Shown in pieces: positions 8,631 to 13,887 of a DNA stretch of 14,013 bases (position 1 is its first letter; the number at the start of each line of letters is the position of its first letter). Origin of the DNA: DASWJQ01 sp036397095 (GTDB lineage: Bacteria > Chloroflexota > Anaerolineae > Anaerolineales > E44-bin32); assembly GCA_036397095.1 (NCBI GenBank), contig DASWJQ010000152.1, forward strand, positions 1 to 14,013, written 5' to 3'. The position numbers were made by a program, and so were the translations under genes. The notes under the pieces were generated by a model that was given only the letters and a program-made list of their open reading frames with translations, had not been told where the DNA came from and searched no databases.

Positions 8631-9626
8631 TCATCCGGCCGTCTGAGTCTCATGCGCCTGGGCAAGGATCCCGTTGATGGTGTTCAGCCGGGCGTCGGCC
8701 TCGCCGGCCGTGTACAGATTGATGACGTCGGCGCCGGCGTCCAGGTAATCCTGCAGGCGGGCCAGGATCGATGCCGGAGCGCCGACGGCGGCGAAGGTGC
8801 GAATGTGCTCGTCGGTGACCAGGCCTTCGATTTCTTCGAAGTCCCGGCGGATGAAGGCGGCCCGGATGGTGTCGAAGTCGACATCCACTCCGGAGGGTGA
8901 GACCACCTTCTTGAAGTAGTCGCTGGAGAAGTGGAAGGACAGCAGGCGCCGCACGCCGGACCAGTCGCTGCCGTCGCCGACTTCGACAAGCACCTCGGCC
9001 ACGATCGTCATCTCGTCGCGGGATCGGCCTGCCTTGGCGAGCCCTTGCTCCACGTGGCCCACGGCTTCGGCAATGTATTCCGGGGACGAGGCCAGCGGCA
9101 GGTTGACGCCGTCGGCCATCTCGCCGGCCAACTCGAGCAGTTTCGGGCCCATGGCGCTGATGTAGATGGGGGGCATCGCGACTTTGTCGCCAGACAGGTG
9201 ATGCTTCTCGATTTCGAAGACGTCCCCGGAATACGCAAAACGCTCCCCGGCGAAGAGGAGCTTGAGGATGTCGATTGTTTCCCGCATGTAGGTCAGGGGC
9301 TTTTCGAAGGGGATGCCGATGCGGCGCAGCGTCTCGGGCATCCCCACCCCAAGGTTGAGGCCAGATCTGCCTCCCGAGATCCGCTGCAGGTTGGCGGCGG
9401 TGATGCCGATCTCGATCGGGTGGCGAAAGAAGGGGCTGAGGACACCCATGACAACCTGGATCTTCTTCGTCTGGACGGCGACCGCCGTCGCCGTGGTCAC
9501 ACCGTCACGCAGGTGGTGGTGCTCCATGGTAAAGATCGCCTCCACTCCTTGGGCTTCGGCGATCTGCATGATTTGATTCTCGACGGCGGGGGGAACGTTG
9601 TGATCAAACGCCCAGGCAAAACGCAT
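8631..9626 (-). CDS. LLM-class (luciferase-like), probably F420-dependent oxidoreductase
   Basis: 331 residues, first gene of the operon. The start ATG at 9626 has GGAGG four bases upstream. It has the bacterial-luciferase TIM-barrel pattern: WAFDHNVPP near the N-terminus, FFRHPIEIG (66-74), the cofactor-site block ISGGRSGLNLGVGMPETL (83-100), YMRETIDILKLLFAGERF (113-130) and PPIYISAMGPKLLELAGEMA (152-171). The last block is typical of Mer-like (methylene-tetrahydromethanopterin reductase-like) F420 enzymes. Members use F420, or FMN in the monooxygenases, to oxidise or reduce varied small molecules. Which cofactor is used cannot be fixed by eye, though the Mer-like block favours F420. Its place ahead of the transporter suggests it acts on the imported compound or a late intermediate. 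Confidence 0.85.
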   Translation of the reverse strand: MRFAWAFDHNVPPAVENQIMQIAEAQGVEAIFTMEHHHLRDGVTTATAVAVQTKKIQVVMGVLSPFFRHPIEIGITAANLQRISGGRSGLNLGVGMPETLRRIGIPFEKPLTYMRETIDILKLLFAGERFAYSGDVFEIEKHHLSGDKVAMPPIYISAMGPKLLELAGEMADGVNLPLASSPEYIAEAVGHVEQGLAKAGRSRDEMTIVAEVLVEVGDGSDWSGVRRLLSFHFSSDYFKKVVSPSGVDVDFDTIRAAFIRRDFEEIEGLVTDEHIRTFAAVGAPASILARLQDYLDAGADVINLYTAGEADARLNTINGILAQAHETQTAG

Positions 9627-9750
9627 GCGGCCTCCAGCAGTCCGAATGGGTGGAGCAGAACCTGTGCTTGAAACTTCGGGGGCGGCGGGATTGGGCGCAG
9701 GGCTTCATGGAACCGGCTCCCGAGTGGACAACCATGGAATCGGGCCGAGG

Positions 9751-9854
9751 GACTTAAGTCACACTGAATAATTGAAGTGGAGCAATACAGAGAGTATAGG
9801 GATAGGGGCGAGTGCATGTCAAGTTTGTTCGGTTAGTCACAACCGCAGTGTGAC
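9751..9854. promoter_or_regulatory. Candidate operators around the operon promoter (GTCACA motifs and palindrome)
   Basis: A perfect ten-base palindrome GACTTAAGTC lies at 9751-9760, within the predicted leader. GTCACA occurs at 9758-9763 and 9836-9841, and its complement TGTGAC at 9849-9854. The last two form an inverted repeat with a seven-base centre (9836-9854), about 14 bases upstream of the -35. The eight-base GTCACACT at 9758-9765 is repeated inverted at 9847-9854, so copies flank the promoter. This suits binding by a dimeric regulator (TetR-, GntR- or CRP-like), but no regulator gene is in the window. Confidence 0.35.
9793..9822 (-). promoter_or_regulatory. Sigma70-type promoter of the LLM-liv-beta-oxidation operon
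   Basis: On the minus strand TTGACA (9822-9817) is followed after 18 bases by TATACT (9798-9793). This is a perfect -35 and a five-of-six -10. Transcription would start near 9786, leaving a leader of about 160 bases before the LLM start codon. No other gene lies between, so this is the likely promoter of the whole operon. Confidence 0.72.
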
Positions 9855-10137
9855 AAGGGACACCAGGCTCGAACCATCCTCATGCTTGATGAAGGAGAGT
9901 CGAGGGCGGCCGAGCTCACCTGGTCGGGCAATCGGGAGTTCTCTTGTGGCGACGCCGCGCTCGGCTCCCTGGAGAAGATTGAGCCATGAAGCACGAGAGC
10001 TCATTTGCATTGCGATTGCAAGCCAGCCGAAGGTCCCCGTGTTCTTCGGGGGCGCCCAGCGATGCAGCCGCCGGACCCTCCTGTTCTTCGGACCGCAAAG
10101 CCGCACATCGGGAGATAGTTTTCAGCCCTGGGGGACG
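9855..10137. other. Gene-free stretch
   Basis: I see no supported gene. Short open frames on both strands (for example a plus frame from 9986) have biased Arg/Ser/Pro composition, no clear ribosome site and no recognisable domain. Small features are a hairpin CCCCG/CGGGG at 10035-10051 and a repeated TGTTCTTCGG (10040-10049 and 10082-10091). It could hold regulatory DNA or a decayed gene. Confidence 0.4.
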
Positions 10138-10189
10138 GCGCGGAGGCCCGCTTGGCAGGCCTCGGGCGAAAGCCCGACGAAGACCGCGC
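10138..10189 (+). ncRNA. Predicted three-way-junction RNA fold (unassigned)
   Basis: Read on the plus strand, GCGCGG (10138-10143) can pair with CCGCGC (10184-10189). It encloses a helix AGGCC/GGCCT (10144-10148 with 10158-10162) and a helix CGGGC/GCCCG (10163-10167 with 10172-10176) capped by a GAAA tetraloop. A purine-rich joining strand ACGAAGA closes the junction. The GNRA loop exists only in the plus reading, which favours a plus-strand RNA, perhaps a leader of the zinc-ribbon gene 200 bases downstream. It matches no riboswitch consensus I know. GC-rich DNA can fold by chance, so confidence is low. Confidence 0.3.
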
Positions 10190-10201
10190 AGGATCTTTGA
10201 C

Positions 10202-10278
10202 AAGCTTCCACACGGCGATTAGCCGTGCAGGCGGCAGAAAAGCTTCCCATCAGATCGTTGGCAGGCGAAACTAAGCTT
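10202..10278. repeat. Hairpin and three AAGCTT palindromes
   Basis: AAGCTT occurs at 10202-10207, 10240-10245 and 10273-10278, at 38- and 33-base steps. The first two can pair and enclose a hairpin CACGGC-GATTA-GCCGTG (10211-10227). The second and third copies sit in similar contexts (GCAGGCGGCAGAAAAGCTT and GCAGGCGAAACTAAGCTT), which looks like a degenerate direct repeat of about 33 bases. No function can be assigned; it may be part of the leader or an operator cluster for the zinc-ribbon gene. Confidence 0.35.
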
Positions 10279-10305
10279 GCGCGGCAGGCAAGAACACGCT
10301 ATAGC
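10277..10305 (+). promoter_or_regulatory. Possible promoter of the zinc-ribbon gene
   Basis: TTGCGC (10277-10282) and TATAGC (10300-10305) are 17 bases apart, upstream of the start at 10387. Each box is a partial match to the consensus. It is the best candidate nearby, but other AT-rich starts around 10310-10325 are possible. Confidence 0.3.
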
Positions 10306-10386
10306 AGTTCTTAATCTTTAGATTTCGGGAAGCGGACCGGCACGGCGCGGCGCGCCCCGAAGTGCGGCGCCAAGGAGGGTTGAGCG

Positions 10387-10593
10387 GTGAAAGACAACGG
10401 ACAGTGCCCCCGATGTTCCTCGAAAGAGGTAGCCTTGCTCGGAGGAAGGACCTACATGTCGAAAGTCTATGTCCGGCCTGATCCGACCTCCGACTTCTCC
10501 GAGGTGGCGAAATACGCGTGCACCGATTGTGGCTACGTCATGGAGCACCTAATCGACCCGGAGGAATTGGCCGCGCTCAAAGAAACGATCTAG
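10387..10593 (+). CDS. Small four-cysteine zinc-ribbon protein
   Basis: 68 residues, starting at GTG 10387 with an excellent ribosome site (AAGGAGGG, seven bases ahead). The cysteines are paired as CPRC (Cys7, Cys10) and CTDC (Cys45, Cys48), a spacing that fits a single treble- or ribbon-type zinc site. Between them lies a beta-like segment (TYMSKVYVRPDPTSDFSEVAKY), and the C-terminus is acidic and helical (IDPEELAALKE). Similar tiny zinc ribbons are scattered through many bacteria without known function; nucleic-acid or protein binding is possible. It is the only clear plus-strand gene here, divergent from the catabolic operon and convergent with the cassette-like region. The coding signal is good although the exact family is not recognised. 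Confidence 0.78.
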   Translation: MKDNGQCPRCSSKEVALLGGRTYMSKVYVRPDPTSDFSEVAKYACTDCGYVMEHLIDPEELAALKETI

Positions 10594-10598
10594 CAGCA

Positions 10599-10617
10599 GG
10601 CAGGGGCGCCTGCCCCT
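10599..10617 (+). terminator. Weak hairpin after the zinc-ribbon gene
   Basis: Six bases after the stop codon, GGCAGG (10599-10604) can pair with CCTGCC (10609-10614). Alternatively AGGGGC (10602-10607) pairs with GCCCCT (10612-10617). The following sequence (CGAATTCTTTCC) has only a short T run, so termination would be modest. Confidence 0.35.
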
Positions 10618-10855
10618 CGAATTCTTTCCCGATCAAGTGGCTGGCCGGCGCCATCAACTTCCGCTGCGGCGCCGGGCAAGTCGTCTTCAGTCCGAGAGGC
10701 ACTTCGCCGCCTGCCGTTCGTCGGGAGCCTCGCCGCATGTTGGCCAACCTCGCATCCGGCCGGAACCCTTCGGATTGCTGCTTCGAAACCTGGTCTGATT
10801 CGCTCCTTGTTTTGCGATGAAGCCTGGCGCAGATCGAGAGGGCAGCGAAGTGTGA
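10618..10855. other. Gene-free stretch
   Basis: No supported gene is seen on either strand. Minus-strand frames that cross it lack a ribosome site and domain-like content, and run into the repeat at 10872. It separates the plus-strand zinc-ribbon gene from the first attC-like element. Confidence 0.4.
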
Positions 10856-11039
10856 ATGAAACCATCGAACTGAGCGGCCCGCCTTCCGTCTGACACCCAA
10901 AGCCACCAGCCTGCCCTGCCGGAACCATCGACCTACAACCTGGCCCGCGGCGGCCCATCCTGAGCTTATTCAAGGGTGAGCCAATCGGCAGGCTCAGGGC
11001 CGGCTCCGCCAAAGCCTCGGCTGCAGCGCGCTGTTATGC
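10856..11039 (-). repeat. attC-like element A (after the VOC gene)
   Basis: On the minus strand the element opens with GCATAAC (11039-11033), which contains the VOC stop codon, and closes with GTTTCAT (10862-10856), a degenerate match to the GTTRRRY core. Just inside, GCT-G-CAG pairs with CTG-AGC on the other arm, leaving one extrahelical base, as in integron attC L boxes. The 10872-10950 section is the first of three copies of a roughly 80-base repeat (GAGCGGCCCGCCTTCC...). At 184 bases it is longer than most attC sites, and its outer core is decayed, so it may be inactive. Confidence 0.45.
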
Positions 11040-11426
11040 GGTCTTTTGTTGTGACCCTTCCATTGGCTGGGCGAAGTGCAACAGGACCCCAACCGGATCC
11101 CAAACATGCGTTACCAGAGCGCCATAATCTTGCATCTCTGGTGCCTTGACACGCGCCGCACCGTACGATCGGGTGGCAAGGATATCTTGTGCGTGCCTGT
11201 ACCATGCTTCCGCATCTTCTACAGTGATATGGAGCATTGAATTCTCGCACCATTGCCTCTGATAGTAAGCCTGCAAATAGAATCGGCAGTTTCCAAGCAC
11301 CAGTTCCGCAATATCCCCCCTATCAAAGTTGACCTTCCATCCCATCGCGACATAGAAATCGCGCGATACATCATAATCACGTGACCCAATGAATGTCTTG
11401 ATGTCGGACGCCGCCAGGTTGGCCAT
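11034..11426 (-). CDS. VOC-superfamily (glyoxalase/bleomycin-resistance-like) protein
   Basis: 130 residues from ATG 11426, chosen because AGGAG precedes it and the fold starts there (DIKTFIGSRDYDVSRDFYVAMG). The upstream in-frame ATG at 11483 would start inside the attC-like heptamer. The two beta-alpha-beta-beta-beta modules typical of the vicinal oxygen chelate fold are visible: ELVLGNCRFYLQAYY in the first, then LHITVEDAEAWYRHA and VWDPVGVLLHFAQ in the second. Clear metal ligands in the first module are not obvious, so an antibiotic- or ligand-binding role is as possible as catalysis. The gene ends ACC GCA TAA, with the stop inside GCATAAC of element A. A single short gene between two attC-like elements is the layout of an integron cassette, and VOC proteins are frequent cassette cargo. 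Confidence 0.8.
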   Translation of the reverse strand: MANLAASDIKTFIGSRDYDVSRDFYVAMGWKVNFDRGDIAELVLGNCRFYLQAYYQRQWCENSMLHITVEDAEAWYRHAQDILATRSYGAARVKAPEMQDYGALVTHVWDPVGVLLHFAQPMEGSQQKTA

Positions 11427-11472
11427 TCTGCTGCTCTCCTGTGCCACATTCTTCCCCAAGCATCCTTCATTC

Positions 11473-11641
11473 GCATAACGCATTCGCGCTGCCTGTCCCG
11501 CGTTCTATGCGGGGAGCGGCCCGCCTTCCATCTGTCACCCAAGTCCCCTGCCCTGCCTGGCCGGACCCATCAATCACCAACCCGGCCCGCGGGGCAACTG
11601 TCCGGCGCCCTTTCCGGGTCCGCTTCAGCGAGATGTTATGC
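11473..11641 (-). repeat. attC-like element B (between the membrane-protein and VOC genes)
   Basis: On the minus strand it opens with GCATAAC (11641-11635), containing the stop of the membrane-protein gene, and closes with GTTATGC (11479-11473), its exact reverse complement. Inside the opening arm, TCGCTGAAGCGG is matched on the closing arm by AGCGG (11515-11519) and GCTG separated differently, so the stems carry unpaired bases. The middle contains the second copy of the repeat (11514-11592). A small extra hairpin, CCCGC/GCGGG (11497-11513), is absent from copies A and C. Length is 169 bases. This is the best preserved of the three elements. Confidence 0.5.
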
Positions 11642-12328
11642 GGTGGCCACCTGACGTGGCGCGACGACTCGACCACTCACAATCAGGAAGAACCCAAGCC
11701 CAACCGTCCAGACCACGACCGGGAGTCCTGGCGCCAGCCAGACCAAGGGTGCTCCTTCAACCGTCAAAGCCGTCCCAATCCATAGAACAGCTGGTATTGC
11801 AAAAGCAACTGCGATCGCTGGCCGTGAGAATGCCCCGGCCCTTAGCATGGCCACGATTAGGGCGAGCAGGCCAAGAGCAAGGAATCCCAGGCCGATCATG
11901 AGCAAGGAGGTCTGACTCCCGGACGCCCACGGATATGCAGTCGCGGCATGGGCTTGTTCGTCGACAACTGACAGGTTCCCGGCCGCAATGAGAATCCGGA
12001 GGGCTGGAAGCCCGAGGCCGGCAGAAAGGAGAAACCCTCCGCCGGAAATTGCCAGGATACTGCCTGGAATCAGATTCCTGGCACTGCTCCAAGAAAAGGC
12101 CAAGGTTGAAGCGACGCCTGCAACGATCAGAAGAACGCCAGTAATTGCCATGAATCCAAGAGCCACAGCAAATTCGGTTCCCGACTCAAGTAGGCCGGGG
12201 ATCGCGAGCTGGAAGTATTCGGATCTCGCATCGAAACTGGGGTAGTTGTCCACGCCTACCACCAATGCGCCCAACGCACCAAGAAGACACAATCCTGTCA
12301 GTCGACCCATGTTTGATGCGGTCCTCAT
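11636..12328 (-). CDS. Multi-pass membrane protein of unknown function
   Basis: 230 residues from ATG 12328, which has a strong ribosome site (GGAGGTAGCA); an in-frame ATG at 12358 lacks one. Six hydrophobic helices are visible at about residues 8-25, 52-74, 87-108, 139-161, 171-189 and 201-219. An extracytoplasmic-looking loop sits between helices 1 and 2 (DNYPSFDARSEYFQ), and a loop with SVVDEQAHAATAYPW precedes helix 4. I recognise no enzyme or transporter motif. The gene ends ACC GCA TAA with the stop inside the GCATAAC of element B, in the same phase as the VOC gene, though the proteins are unrelated. It starts 69 bases after the toxin gene and may be read from the same promoter. Confidence 0.72.
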   Translation of the reverse strand: MRTASNMGRLTGLCLLGALGALVVGVDNYPSFDARSEYFQLAIPGLLESGTEFAVALGFMAITGVLLIVAGVASTLAFSWSSARNLIPGSILAISGGGFLLSAGLGLPALRILIAAGNLSVVDEQAHAATAYPWASGSQTSLLMIGLGFLALGLLALIVAMLRAGAFSRPAIAVAFAIPAVLWIGTALTVEGAPLVWLAPGLPVVVWTVGLGFFLIVSGRVVAPRQVATA

Positions 12329-12397
12329 TGCTACCTCCGGATTCTGCGTCTCTGACACGATACGGACTAATCAACCAGACTCACGGTTTGCGCATCA

Positions 12398-12778
12398 TTA
12401 GATCGATACTTCGTCGATCAATCTTCCCTTCGGTCGGATGCGCCTGACGAAAGGCCGATTGGTGTTGCCGGCGCACTCTAGGACCTTGTCCCAATTGCGA
12501 ATCAATTGCTGGTAGGTTTCAAGGAAGCCAATGTTTTTCCCCCCAAGCAGGAATACCCCGACTCTTTGTCTTCTGAGTGCGGCCTTCTCGTTAGGCTTAT
12601 AGCGGATTCGATCATCCTTGGTGATCCGGAAGAAGTCATTCCTCCCTGCGAACTCAAGGACTTCGGTATCGGGTGCCCCCTCGTAGAGAACTTTTGTTAC
12701 GTGGTGAACGTCCTGATCAATGTCCCTCAGCGAGCGTGCGATCTTCACGCTGAGGTTTTCATCGATCAGGAATTTCAT
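12398..12778 (-). CDS. DUF5615 PIN-like toxin (VapC45-like)
   Basis: 126 residues. It starts MKFLIDENLSVKIARSL, the hallmark of the DUF5615/Mut7-C PIN-like group. Acidic residues expected at the nuclease site are Asp6 and Glu7 (IDEN), Asp37 (in APDTEVLEFA) and Asp55-Asp56 (ITKDDRI). PIN toxins cleave RNA with bound divalent metal; a partner antitoxin keeps them inactive. The ATG at 12778 overlaps the stop of the DUF433 gene (ATGA), so the two are translationally coupled with the antitoxin made first. The pair resembles VapBC45 of Mycobacterium tuberculosis in gene order and domains (from memory, not searched). RNase activity is inferred. Confidence 0.82.
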   Translation of the reverse strand: MKFLIDENLSVKIARSLRDIDQDVHHVTKVLYEGAPDTEVLEFAGRNDFFRITKDDRIRYKPNEKAALRRQRVGVFLLGGKNIGFLETYQQLIRNWDKVLECAGNTNRPFVRRIRPKGRLIDEVSI

Positions 12779-13494
12779 GCAGCAAGCTTCGTTTCAAGTT
12801 CGACGGCGGATTGGACCTCCGCCTTCTCGACGCCCATCCACTCGCAAACTACGTCTACTCGCTCGTTCTCGGCGATGAAGAAATCATAGATGTTGGACGT
12901 GGTGACCCGCCGACCGGATATTACTGGCCTGCCAAATGACACAAAGGGATCTATAACGACCCTTCGGTCAGGATGTAGCGGATACCAACGAATCGCAAGC
13001 TTCGTCTGTTCGTCGAACTCGATCTGGTGGCCAAGGTCTCGGATTAGCTGATCAATGGCCATCTGTCCACCAGAGGAGAGGGCCAGGATCCAGCTGGAGT
13101 CGATTTCCAGAAAGACCTTCCTGCCGAGAGTGAAGAACGTTTCATATCCAAGATGGTCGACGCCAAGGACACTCTTCGCCTCTTCGAACTCTACACGGAC
13201 TTGCTGAAGGGAGATATCCTCTTCGAGAAACTTCTGGACGAGCAAGAGGTCGATGATGTCTAGAAACGATGCGTAAGTGGATCGTTTTCGCTTGACACGG
13301 GGGACAACGGGCGGCTTCTTGCTGTGTCGAAGTTGAGGTTGCTCCTTCGTCCGATAGTCAAAATCGTATCCACGAAGCCATCTCTTGACTTGACCAGCCG
13401 AAAGACCAACTAGACGGGCAGCCTCCGCCGTTGGGTAGGCTGGGGCCTCGAGGAGTGCTCTATGCCTTTGATCTTGGTCCGTGTTTGCCGACAT
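12775..13494 (-). CDS. HTH-DUF433 antitoxin (VapB45-like)
   Basis: 239 residues. A MerR-like helix-turn-helix lies at about 20-45 (YPTAEAARLVGLSAGQVKRW), a basic linker at 58-71 (KKPPVVPRVKRKR), and a helical segment at 76-100 (SFLDIIDLLLVQKFLEEDIS). The C-terminal DUF433 domain starts at about 179, with VIDPFVSFGRPVISGRRVTT and a closing helix. Most DUF433 proteins are only about 75-120 residues, so this is the long form with its own DNA-binding part, as I recall for VapB45. It should neutralise the downstream toxin and repress its own promoter. The start ATG at 13494 has GGAGG nine bases upstream. Base composition is visibly lower in GC than the catabolic operon (for example 27 of 60 in 12481-12540 against 43 of 60 in 5341-5400), suggesting acquisition. 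Confidence 0.82.
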   Translation of the reverse strand: MSANTDQDQRHRALLEAPAYPTAEAARLVGLSAGQVKRWLRGYDFDYRTKEQPQLRHSKKPPVVPRVKRKRSTYASFLDIIDLLLVQKFLEEDISLQQVRVEFEEAKSVLGVDHLGYETFFTLGRKVFLEIDSSWILALSSGGQMAIDQLIRDLGHQIEFDEQTKLAIRWYPLHPDRRVVIDPFVSFGRPVISGRRVTTSNIYDFFIAENERVDVVCEWMGVEKAEVQSAVELETKLAA

Positions 13495-13522
13495 AGGTTA
13501 GCGCCTCCAGATCTCGACAGAT

Positions 13523-13551
13523 ACTATACATGAAGCTGGGCTAAGCGTTCA
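13523..13551 (-). promoter_or_regulatory. Promoter of the toxin-antitoxin genes
   Basis: On the minus strand TATAGT (13528-13523) is a five-of-six -10 box. TGAACG at 13551-13546, 17 bases upstream, is a poor -35. It lies between the GTTAGGC heptamer (13572-13566) and the antitoxin start, so the cassette would carry its own promoter, as toxin-antitoxin cassettes usually do. The antitoxin may bind here. Confidence 0.45.
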
Positions 13552-13565
13552 GGGCATATTGCGAA

Positions 13566-13671
13566 GCCTAACGCTTTCGAGCTGAGCGGCCAGCCTTCCA
13601 TCTCAAACCCAAAGCCACCAATCTGCCTGGGCGGGCCCAGCAATCAACACCCCGGCGGCGACCGCCGCCGG
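13566..13671 (-). repeat. attC-like element C, closing half only
   Basis: The third copy of the repeat (13584-13660) ends on the minus strand with GTTAGGC (13572-13566), a perfect GTTRRRY core. The arm inside the core reads GCTTTCGAGCTGAGCGGCC on the plus strand and matches elements A and B. The opening half with RYYYAAC is missing: sequence passes into an IS481-type transposase remnant. A near-perfect palindrome CCGGCGGCG-AC-CGCCGCCGG (13652-13671) marks the transition. The element has probably been cut by insertion or deletion. Confidence 0.45.
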
Positions 13672-13887
13672 CGTCTGCCACGGGCAGCTGTGCGGCCGGC
13701 GCGAGAGCTCCTCGAGCCCGGCCAGGCCGTGTTCTCGGAACCGGTTGATTCACTTGTGGGTTGTCTTCGGGGCGATCCTGAACCGCTCAGCCAGCTCCGT
13801 CACGCTGTAGCAGTTCAGCAGGTAGTCCTCCGTGAAGCGCTGTCGCTGTTCGCTCACGGTGACACTTTCCCAGGGCCTCGGCGCCAC
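13651..13887 (-). pseudogene. IS481-family transposase fragment, N-terminal HTH part
   Basis: From GTG 13887 (GGAG five bases upstream) the frame reads VAPRPWESVTVSEQRQRF, then a helix-turn-helix SVTELAERFRIAPKTTHK. This matches the start of IS481-type transposases (PWxEVxVMxQR...ISRKTGYKW). The tryptophan expected after the lysine is a TGA stop at 13752-13750. Reading through gives INRFREHGLAGLEELSRRPH and CPWQTPAAVAAG, which continue the family pattern, then similarity ends near 13651 where repeat copy C begins. No catalytic DDE domain is present, so it is dead. On the plus strand around 13904-13920 the text TGTTACCTGTGTC recalls the left-end region of IS481 elements. The open frame continues upstream to an ATG at 13977, but that part is probably non-coding element end. 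Confidence 0.7.

Noticed and set aside
10090..10190. Cyclic-di-GMP (GEMM-I) riboswitch
   Set aside because: There is a GCAAAGCC string near 10096 and a GAAA-capped helix, but the required order and the joining sequence ACGCAAAGCC after the GNRA helix are absent.
9986..10222. 78-residue plus-strand frame as a possible small gene
   Set aside because: It is dominated by Arg, Ser, Pro and Ala without motif, has a poorly spaced ribosome site, and crosses the predicted RNA fold.
11427..11483. Longer start for the VOC gene at 11483
   Set aside because: It would begin inside the GTTATGC heptamer with no ribosome site; 11426 has AGGAG and coincides with the fold start.
12326..12340. Exact 15-base match to 577-591 (CATTGCTACCTCCGG)
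   Set aside because: Both are a start codon plus strong Shine-Dalgarno in the same strand sense; the match stops there, so convergence is the simplest explanation.
12329..12397. Lost attC element between the toxin and membrane-protein genes
   Set aside because: Only weak strings (ATCTAAT, GTTGATTAG) are present, and no inverted arms can be matched.
10872..13660. CRISPR array
   Set aside because: Only three copies, about 80 bases each, spaced 642 and 2070 bases apart with genes between; no regular spacers or cas genes.
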